A DNA stretch of 11,050 nucleotides from Promethearchaeota archaeon (GTDB lineage: Archaea; Asgardarchaeota; Lokiarchaeia; Sigyniarchaeales; SOKP01). The stretch covers positions 1-11,050 of the forward strand of contig JAHLWE010000101.1 in assembly GCA_019058135.1 (NCBI GenBank), written 5' to 3'. A model generated the notes under the pieces. It did no database searches. It had not been told where the DNA came from and saw only the letters and a list, made by a program, of their open reading frames with translations. Position 1 is the first letter of the stretch; each line of letters starts with the position of its first letter. The translations under genes and the position numbers were made by a program. Positions 1-5,617 of this stretch are shown piece after piece.

Positions 1-179
1 GTCGCAAGGAGTAGACCTGCATCTTCTTCTCGCATAAGCCCCGCTCTTTCTAAAAGATAATCTGTAGTTGTTGTTTTCCCATGGTCGATATGCGCAACAA
101 TTGAGAAGATCCTTTTCTTCTCATAAGGTCCGCTAATCACTAGACTCCGGATTTCTTCGGGATTTTTTACTTTTACCAT
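1..179 (-). CDS. fusA: Archaeal translation elongation factor 2 (aEF2), N-terminal 59 codons, cut by left edge
   Basis: aEF2 is the cytoplasmic GTPase that moves tRNA and mRNA through the ribosome after peptide bond formation. Reading the minus strand from the ATG at 179 gives a peptide starting MVKVKNPEEIRSLV. The P-loop AHIDHGKTTTTD follows at residues 29-40, and then AGLMREEDAG. This layout, with AHIDHGKTT, a short helix and an AG..-..AG segment, matches the N-terminus of archaeal and eukaryotic EF2 rather than bacterial EF-G, EF-Tu/aEF1A or aIF5B. Only the start of the G domain is in the window; the switch regions, the other GTPase motifs and domain IV with the diphthamide site lie beyond position 1. 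No clear Shine-Dalgarno site precedes the ATG, but a TATA-like box sits about 45 nt upstream, so a short-leader transcript is likely. A divergent EF2 paralogue cannot be ruled out from this fragment. Confidence 0.9.
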   Translation of the reverse strand, partial: MVKVKNPEEIRSLVISGPYEKKRIFSIVAHIDHGKTTTTDYLLERAGLMREEDAGLLLA

Positions 180-218
180 TGTAATTTTTTCAACTTATTT
201 ATTCGTTCATCTAATTAC

Positions 219-230
219 ATTTTTAAATAT
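219..230 (-). promoter_or_regulatory. Candidate TATA box for aEF2
   Basis: On the minus strand this reads ATATTTAAAAAT, a good match to the archaeal TATA consensus. Counting about 25-27 nt downstream puts the transcription start near 198-202, leaving a leader of roughly 20 nt before the ATG at 179. No alternative promoter-like element lies closer to the gene. The call rests on position and composition only, and AT-rich sequence gives such matches by chance. Confidence 0.5.
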
Positions 231-417
231 GAAGAAAAATAAAAATTTTGCGATTTTTAAAACTAAGAACACTCAAATAATGCTATACTTTTAGATCAAC
301 GCGAGTATTCCAAAATAACAATTAAAAAATTAAAGTAAAAATTATTTAGATATGATATTTAAACAATTTATAATTTGTAGGTAAAATCCATGTAAATTGA
401 TTACCAAGTAAGAATTC

Positions 418-464
418 AAAAAAATATTTCTTAAATATTAGTTAGGTAAAAACTTTGGAAAAAA
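418..464 (-). terminator. Possible U-tract terminator after the CCA-adding enzyme
   Basis: The minus strand carries a run of six T at 464-459, starting 14 nt past the stop codon, and a run of seven T at 424-418. Archaeal transcription commonly ends at such U-tracts without needing a hairpin. The position right after the last gene of the aIF5B-CCA unit, and before a separate promoter for aEF2, fits a terminator. T-runs are common in this AT-rich sequence, so this is only suggestive. Confidence 0.35.
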
Positions 465-477
465 CAAGTTAAATTAA

Positions 478-1932
478 TTATTTGATGTAAGGAAGTACCA
501 TTTCCTTTAGAACATAGACACATCTCTTTCCAACATCAGTCTTTGTATGATAACAATTTGTAACGTTCATTATATAAAATTCTTTCGGTGCTTTATTTAT
601 TGAAATATCATGTAAAAAGTCTAAAAATTTAATGAATCTTCGCTTCTCTTCTATATAAAGAAAGTTTTCTTTTAGAAAATAATTAGGGTTTTTCTTTTTA
701 AATTGCTTCGCATGTGTTTTTTCCTTAACTGGTGGACCACGCCTAAGAAATTTCTCTGAAATTTTTGGATTTTCGCAAAAAAATGAGATTGCATAAAGAC
801 TTTTATCAGTTTCAAAATAAACTTCAAAAGTAATTTTTCCAAATCTAGGGTCTTTAGATTTTTCTAATTCGCCACTACTTTTTACCTTTTCTCCAAAAGA
901 ATATAATTTATCTCGTAATTCTGTATAATGAACCTCTAGATTTTCCTTTTTGAATTCAATTAAAAAAAGATGGTCAAATATCGCTTCTTTCTTTACCAAA
1001 TTAAAATCAACAATTGGTAAGGATTTAATTTGAAAATATGAAATGTCTGGATCTTTTAAAAATTGCTTAACTTTATCTTTACAATAATAATATGCTTTTT
1101 TTGATATTGCAGCTGCTACATTTCTGTTTTTGTCTGTGGGATCAATTATAATTAGAAAATCATTAATAAATCGAGGCTTTTTTTTTAATTCTTTAGTATT
1201 TCTACTAAAAAAATCGATGGATTGATATTCCAATTCATCAAAATGCTCAAATAAATTTAATAAATTTCTGAAATGATAAATTAATAATTCTGAACTGTAT
1301 CCTATGAACCCTATCCTTCCAACAGGACTTTTATCTCCATAGGAATAACAGCATTTAAAAAATTGTTTTAATAATCTTACTTCATTCTTTTGTTCCTTAG
1401 TTAAATTATCTCTAACAAATCGAGTATGCCAAGGAGTTCTATCAACAGCCGTTATTGGTCCATTTTCCAATAAGTATTCCTTAGATAAAGCAAAGCAAAG
1501 AACAATATCAATTTCAGTTATTCCTTCTGAATCAATATATTCCGCAGAGACATAAGGATGTTCTGCATAAAGTAATACAATATTCTTAAAATCGTGCTTT
1601 TCTATTGTTTTAATTATCCAAGTTTCACAGAGTTCTCTAAATTTACTTTTCAATTTTTGTTTTAATTTAGTTTTACTTATTTTTTCTTCCATAAACGATT
1701 TAAAATCCATTCCAATAAACAAATCAATATCAGATGTGTTTCTCAATTGAGTTTGTTTAATTCCGGTTGAACCTTGAGGCTCAATAAAATTAAAGGTAAT
1801 TCCCAATTCTTTTGCCTTTTGTGTTAGTAATTTGGTCAAAAAATCAATAATTTCTTTATGCTTATCTATTTCTTGCTTTGTAGGAAGAATTTCATTGAGA
1901 GCACCTTTAAATATGTCATCAAATTGAGTCAT
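478..1932 (-). CDS. cca: Archaeal class I CCA-adding enzyme (tRNA nucleotidyltransferase)
   Basis: This enzyme adds or repairs the 3' CCA end of tRNAs from CTP and ATP without a nucleic-acid template. In the 484-residue product the nucleotidyltransferase site is visible: GS at residues 54-55, the metal-binding pair in SDIDLF (D68, D70), and the third carboxylate in EIDIVLCF (D142). The family-typical segment AVDRTPWHTR follows near residues 162-171, then VRLLKQFFK and GRIGFIGYSSELL near 205-217, the central domain of archaeal enzymes. I chose the ATG at 1932 over the GTG at 1941 because a strong Shine-Dalgarno GAGGTG sits exactly 6 nt before this ATG and overlaps the GTG. The gene begins 25 nt after the aIF5B stop, so the two are almost surely co-transcribed, linking tRNA maturation to initiation. 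All catalytic residues are present, and the length is normal to slightly long for the archaeal family. Confidence 0.93.
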   Translation of the reverse strand: MTQFDDIFKGALNEILPTKQEIDKHKEIIDFLTKLLTQKAKELGITFNFIEPQGSTGIKQTQLRNTSDIDLFIGMDFKSFMEEKISKTKLKQKLKSKFRELCETWIIKTIEKHDFKNIVLLYAEHPYVSAEYIDSEGITEIDIVLCFALSKEYLLENGPITAVDRTPWHTRFVRDNLTKEQKNEVRLLKQFFKCCYSYGDKSPVGRIGFIGYSSELLIYHFRNLLNLFEHFDELEYQSIDFFSRNTKELKKKPRFINDFLIIIDPTDKNRNVAAAISKKAYYYCKDKVKQFLKDPDISYFQIKSLPIVDFNLVKKEAIFDHLFLIEFKKENLEVHYTELRDKLYSFGEKVKSSGELEKSKDPRFGKITFEVYFETDKSLYAISFFCENPKISEKFLRRGPPVKEKTHAKQFKKKNPNYFLKENFLYIEEKRRFIKFLDFLHDISINKAPKEFYIMNVTNCYHTKTDVGKRCVYVLKEMVLPYIK

Positions 1933-1938
1933 GTGATC

Positions 1939-1944
1939 CACCTC
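1939..1944 (-). promoter_or_regulatory. Shine-Dalgarno site that decides the CCA-enzyme start
   Basis: The minus strand reads GAGGTG, then GATCAC, then ATG. The motif pairs with the archaeal 16S anti-Shine-Dalgarno end and has an ideal 6-nt spacer to the ATG at 1932. The upstream in-frame GTG at 1941 lies inside the motif and is therefore unlikely to be the start. Confidence 0.8.
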
Positions 1945-1957
1945 TTAGAACTAATTC

Positions 1958-3826
1958 CTACATGCCCCACCAAGGGTTTTTTTCTTTTCGCATTAAGATA
2001 ATATATTCTCGTAAAATATCTTTTTGTTCAGAGGTTAATTCATCCAAAAATTTTCCAATTAATTGTCTTACATGAGATTCGGGAACATTTATATATAGAA
2101 TCTCATCTTTATCAAGATCTCTACCAATTTCAACACCTTTCATTGAAACTGCTACCTCCATATCTTTAGTTGCTTTTTCAATATTCTGACCTTTATCTTG
2201 AACTTGATTGATTCTTCCAATATATTTCCCATTATTTTTAATTATAGGAACTTTGGAAACCAAATCACCACTAATTACCCTAACTCCAAAAACAGCAGGA
2301 TTTGAGTTTCTAAAGATAAATTCCGGCATCATTTGAAGCTTTCCTGGTAAGACCAATTCACCTAATTCTTTTGCAGTATCTTCTGCTTTTCGAGTTTCCT
2401 TATATTCAATATAATCCTCTGTCAATCTATAAATGACATCATTAGTAAAAATTCTTACATTTTCATTATAAGCCACCTCTTTTGCTTCATCTAGGATATT
2501 TACATTAAAGCCAAGAACAACGGATGAATATAAATCAAAATCTCTCACTACAACTGCACCTAATATATCGGCTTTTTTAATCGGACCTACATCAGCCCTA
2601 CTAATAGAAATACCATTTTCGGATAAATGTTTCTCTAATGCCTCTAAAGACCCTAAAGTATCCGCTTTTAGAACAATCCCTGCCTTATCTGTCTGAATCC
2701 TTATACTATTAACTTCTTCTTCAACTAATTTATAAATCTCTTCTTCTTTCGAATCATTTTCAATTACATAAAGAGGAGCTCCTGCAACAGTACCTTCTAA
2801 ATCTGATGCTAGGATTTTTATTCCAGCAGATGCGTGAATTTTATTTACTGAATCAAATTTTTGACGAGGATCTCTAATCTCATCAAGTGGTTTTGGTTGA
2901 AAAAGGGCTCGTATTTTTGTAACAATTGGTTTTTCTAATCCTCCAACAACCATTTTTTGCCCTTTTTTAATGATTCCATCATAAATTAAAGCATCAATTG
3001 TAAATCCGTATCCAGCTTCCTTTTTAACCTCCAATACTACACCTTTTGCTGGACCTTCAGAATATAGTAATTTATCTTTTAAAAATTGTTGTGCTAATCC
3101 TAATAATACGATAAGCAGTGAAGATATCCCTTCTCCAGTAATGGCACTAGTGGGTACAATAGCTAAGCTTTTAGTAAAATCTTTTATTTTATCATATCTA
3201 TCACACCCGGGAAACCCCTCTTCTAAGAAATCTCCAATAATCTTATATAATTTCTCATCAAAATTTTTTTGAACAAATTCACTTTGCTTATTATAGGTTT
3301 CAACAAAGTCAGCATTTTTATTTGGTTTCCAACTTGGAATTCTGTCTATTTTATTTGCTGCGATAATAAAAGGGACCTTTTTTTCTCGGAGTATATTTAC
3401 AGATTCCCAAGTAATTGGCATTGGTCCATCCATTATATCAATTACTAAAATTGCGATATCTGCAACTGCTCCTCCCCTTTTTCTCAAGTTCATAAATGCT
3501 GCGTGCCCTGGAGTATCCACTATTAAAATTCCTGGAAGAAAAATGTTTAAATCTGCAAATTTTGGGCCACAAAAATTTTTAATCGCTTCTACTGGAAAAT
3601 AACTAGCACCAATATGTTGAGTTATCCCAGCAGCCTCCCTTTTCTGTACAACCGTTCCTCTCACATAATCTAATAAACTTGTCTTTCCATGGTCAATGTG
3701 GCCGAGTATTGAAGCTATCAGTTCTCTAGGTTTTTTACCTTCATTATATTCTGTCAAAAATTTAGCCTTATTTTCATAGTAATAATTTAAATTAAAATAA
3801 GATATTAAATTTAAAAAATCCTTCAA
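1958..3826 (-). CDS. infB: Archaeal translation initiation factor aIF5B (IF2/eIF5B GTPase)
   Basis: aIF5B is the GTPase that promotes joining of the ribosomal subunits and placement of initiator tRNA. Numbered from the TTG at 3826, the G motifs are G1 GHIDHGKT 42-49, G2 GITQHIG 67-73, G3 DTPGH 104-108, G4 NKID 158-161 and G5 TSAITGEG 226-233. They are followed by the beta-barrel, domain III and the C-terminal domain ending in NPWWGM. There is no long bacterial IF2 N-terminus. The start is uncertain: residues 1-23 are rich in F, N, Y, L and I, look like translated AT-rich noncoding DNA, and contain a TATA-like box. An in-frame TTG at 3757 has AAGG 8 nt upstream and would give 599 residues, close to the usual archaeal length of about 600. 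No ATG is available in frame before the P-loop. The gene starts 21 nt (or 90 nt) after the glycosyltransferase stop and is followed 25 nt later by the CCA-enzyme gene. Confidence 0.93.
   Translation of the reverse strand: MKDFLNLISYFNLNYYYENKAKFLTEYNEGKKPRELIASILGHIDHGKTSLLDYVRGTVVQKREAAGITQHIGASYFPVEAIKNFCGPKFADLNIFLPGILIVDTPGHAAFMNLRKRGGAVADIAILVIDIMDGPMPITWESVNILREKKVPFIIAANKIDRIPSWKPNKNADFVETYNKQSEFVQKNFDEKLYKIIGDFLEEGFPGCDRYDKIKDFTKSLAIVPTSAITGEGISSLLIVLLGLAQQFLKDKLLYSEGPAKGVVLEVKKEAGYGFTIDALIYDGIIKKGQKMVVGGLEKPIVTKIRALFQPKPLDEIRDPRQKFDSVNKIHASAGIKILASDLEGTVAGAPLYVIENDSKEEEIYKLVEEEVNSIRIQTDKAGIVLKADTLGSLEALEKHLSENGISISRADVGPIKKADILGAVVVRDFDLYSSVVLGFNVNILDEAKEVAYNENVRIFTNDVIYRLTEDYIEYKETRKAEDTAKELGELVLPGKLQMMPEFIFRNSNPAVFGVRVISGDLVSKVPIIKNNGKYIGRINQVQDKGQNIEKATKDMEVAVSMKGVEIGRDLDKDEILYINVPESHVRQLIGKFLDELTSEQKDILREYIILMRKEKNPWWGM
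3801..3821 (-). promoter_or_regulatory. Candidate TATA box for the aIF5B-CCA unit
   Basis: The minus strand reads GGATTTTTTAAATTTAATA, a TATA-like element inside the 5' end of the longest aIF5B reading frame. Transcription would start near 3785, about 28 nt before the inner TTG at 3757, so such a transcript could not encode the first 23 codons. This supports the shorter protein. A T-run at 3836-3831, just after the glycosyltransferase stop, could terminate the upstream transcript, which would make aIF5B-CCA its own unit. Confidence 0.4.
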
Positions 3827-3847
3827 TCAATTTAAAAAAGAGAATAA

Positions 3848-5545
3848 TTAAGTAAATTTTGCTACTAATGTATCATTTGATATTATAAAATTCTTTAATT
3901 TATATATCTTTAAATCATAGACAATTTCATCCAAATATGCTGTTATTTCTTTAAATTCCACCGTACAAAATAATTCATATTTCTCTTTAAAGTCTGACTT
4001 ATCTGAAAAATCAGGACCCCATTTTTTGAATAAAATGAAAGTAGGATTTTGAGAGAGTACATATTCAGAACTAAAGCCTTCATGTGCAATATGCTCATCC
4101 ATTAATCCCCACATATCAATAAAATTTAATTCACAATAATATGGAACTATCCCCATATCAATATATGCAACCGTGGCGTTTTTAGGGACATTCTTATCAA
4201 ACCATTTTCCAATTATATAATGTTTTTCATTAGTATCAATAAGGGATGTGTTTTTAAATACGAGAGGTGCTGTCATTGGTATAATAATCAAGAATAGAAT
4301 AAGTAAAAATGGAACATATTTATTGATAATAAGTTTGAAATTTAATTTCTCTGGAAATTCTTTCTTTCTTTGTTCTTTTAAGTCTTGAAAAAAGTAAATT
4401 GAAATTATTATTATAAATGGCATTGCAGGTAATATGAATCTAAAGCCTTGTGCAGTGTTAAATTGTGTTAAATTTAAAACAATTGCAAAATTAATTAAAA
4501 TTGGGACTACGAGAAATATTATCTTCTTCCAATCTTTCTTTTTAAAAATTATTTTATAAATTCCAATTAACATTAAGAGAATAATAGGTGAGGTGAAAAC
4601 AAAGAATACTCCTAAATACTCAATTCCTCCCTCAGTAATAAATGAAGAACTTCTCTTTACATAATATGTATTTGGAAAAAAATAACCATAATAAAGAAAT
4701 CTCCATACGAAATAATTTAGATAAAGTACCCCAACAATTAAACTAGAGAAAATTCGTTGAAATATGATTTTTTTTTCTTTTTTTAAGAATATATGATAAA
4801 AAATTAAGCTTCCCTCTAATCCTACAATATAGATTATACCATCAGGACGAGTCAATGTAACGAGAAATGAAAAAATAAATGAGATTTTAGGGTATTTATT
4901 ATTTTCTTGTGTCTCTTTATATGCAAAATAAAAAGCACATATTATCAAAAATAGCAATAAAGGGGTTTCTAAGCATCCAATAGTCCATAAATGAAAAGGA
5001 TAATATAAAGCGTATAAAATTGGAGCAAATAAGGATACATTTTTATCATAAAAAAGAGTTGTAAATTTATATACCATAATAATTGTGCAAAAGTTAAGAA
5101 TAATAGAGAATATTTTCGTGTATATTACAGGGTCGATATTTAAAAGGTGAGGGATTGCACCTGAAAATATCCAAAGAAAATTTGAATAACCTTCTACTGG
5201 ATCCCAACCAGGATTAAAAACGATTCCGTTTCCATTCACAAAATTTTTTGAATATCTGAAAGTTATCCAAGCATCATCTTTAGTAAAAGAGAAAAAATAA
5301 AGATCCCATAGAAAACTAAGAGTAATACATATAAATAGAATAATTATTCTCAATTTTTTCTCATCTTGAAAAAGAAAATTGTAGAAAGCGTTAGGTTTTT
5401 TTTTAAACAAGAGCATATGACTAATGAGTACTGAAAATATAAAAATTCCAGAAAAAAGTCCCATTTGAAATAATAATAATGGTTGGGAGGTTAAATTTTC
5501 AATAATATTATTCACAAAATTGAAAATGTTATCTATAATAAACAT
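3848..5545 (-). CDS. GT-C polytopic glycosyltransferase, AftB/ArnT-like
   Basis: This 565-residue membrane protein is a GT-C fold enzyme, a class that uses a polyprenyl-phosphate-linked sugar and acts on the outer face of the membrane. Hydrophobic segments recur from about residue 22 to 430 (roughly ten or more helices), with a soluble C-terminal part after 430. The first outer loop has the acidic pair DD at 90-91 in KDDAWITFRYS, then NGNGIVFNPG and VEGYSNFLW (117-125). Later come GCLETPL (190-196), LTRPDG (231-236), YYGYFFPNTYYVK (285-297) and RFILPAMPF (369-377). The order resembles bacterial AftB-like (GT89-type) transferases, including the C-terminal pattern YIDMGIVPYY...DMWGLMDEHIAH (461-488). 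The sugar donor and acceptor cannot be read from sequence; S-layer or pilin N-glycan or another envelope glycan is plausible. It starts at ATG 5545 with a TATA box of its own and is not obviously part of the uvrBA operon. Confidence 0.85.
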   Translation of the reverse strand: MFIIDNIFNFVNNIIENLTSQPLLLFQMGLFSGIFIFSVLISHMLLFKKKPNAFYNFLFQDEKKLRIIILFICITLSFLWDLYFFSFTKDDAWITFRYSKNFVNGNGIVFNPGWDPVEGYSNFLWIFSGAIPHLLNIDPVIYTKIFSIILNFCTIIMVYKFTTLFYDKNVSLFAPILYALYYPFHLWTIGCLETPLLLFLIICAFYFAYKETQENNKYPKISFIFSFLVTLTRPDGIIYIVGLEGSLIFYHIFLKKEKKIIFQRIFSSLIVGVLYLNYFVWRFLYYGYFFPNTYYVKRSSSFITEGGIEYLGVFFVFTSPIILLMLIGIYKIIFKKKDWKKIIFLVVPILINFAIVLNLTQFNTAQGFRFILPAMPFIIIISIYFFQDLKEQRKKEFPEKLNFKLIINKYVPFLLILFLIIIPMTAPLVFKNTSLIDTNEKHYIIGKWFDKNVPKNATVAYIDMGIVPYYCELNFIDMWGLMDEHIAHEGFSSEYVLSQNPTFILFKKWGPDFSDKSDFKEKYELFCTVEFKEITAYLDEIVYDLKIYKLKNFIISNDTLVAKFT

Positions 5546-5596
5546 TATCTTATCATTTAAGAACGCTCTTTTTTTCTTAAAGATAATTAAGAGAAA

Positions 5597-5614
5597 TATT
5601 TAAATTTATATAAA
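5597..5614 (-). promoter_or_regulatory. TATA box for the glycosyltransferase gene
   Basis: The minus strand reads TTTATATAAATTTAAATA, two overlapping near-consensus archaeal TATA boxes, directly after the uvrA stop. Transcription would start near 5570-5580, leaving about 30 nt before the ATG at 5545. This is the clearest promoter in the window. It suggests that the glycosyltransferase is expressed separately from the repair genes. No strong Shine-Dalgarno site precedes the ATG. Confidence 0.6.
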
Positions 5615-5617
5615 CCA

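Larger units (their letters stand above)
180..477. other. AT-rich intergenic region between the CCA-enzyme stop and aEF2 start
   Basis: This 298-nt stretch separates the stop of the CCA-adding enzyme from the aEF2 ATG. It holds T-runs on the transcribed strand just after the CCA stop, a small 7-bp perfect inverted repeat at 240-259 (TAAAAAT, 6-nt loop, ATTTTTA), a 5-bp one at 380-405, and the aEF2 TATA box at 219-230. I looked for tRNA T-arm signatures, C/D-box motifs and small genes on both strands and saw none that hold up. The longest plus-strand reading from an ATG is 21 codons (229-294) with no ribosome binding site. Confidence 0.6.

Noticed and set aside
229..294. 21-codon plus-strand ORF in the intergenic region before aEF2
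   Set aside because: It has no Shine-Dalgarno site, a Lys/Asn/Phe-rich composition expected from AT-rich DNA, and overlaps the minus-strand TATA box of aEF2.
180..477. tRNA or C/D-box small RNA gene in the longest gap
   Set aside because: I saw no T-arm consensus, no acceptor-stem pairing, and no paired C and D boxes on either strand by eye.
3754..3777. Frameshift in aIF5B that removed an ancestral MKIR N-terminus
   Set aside because: The other frame after MKIR shows no aIF5B similarity and soon hits stops, while the main frame aligns with the family right up to the P-loop. No indel is needed.
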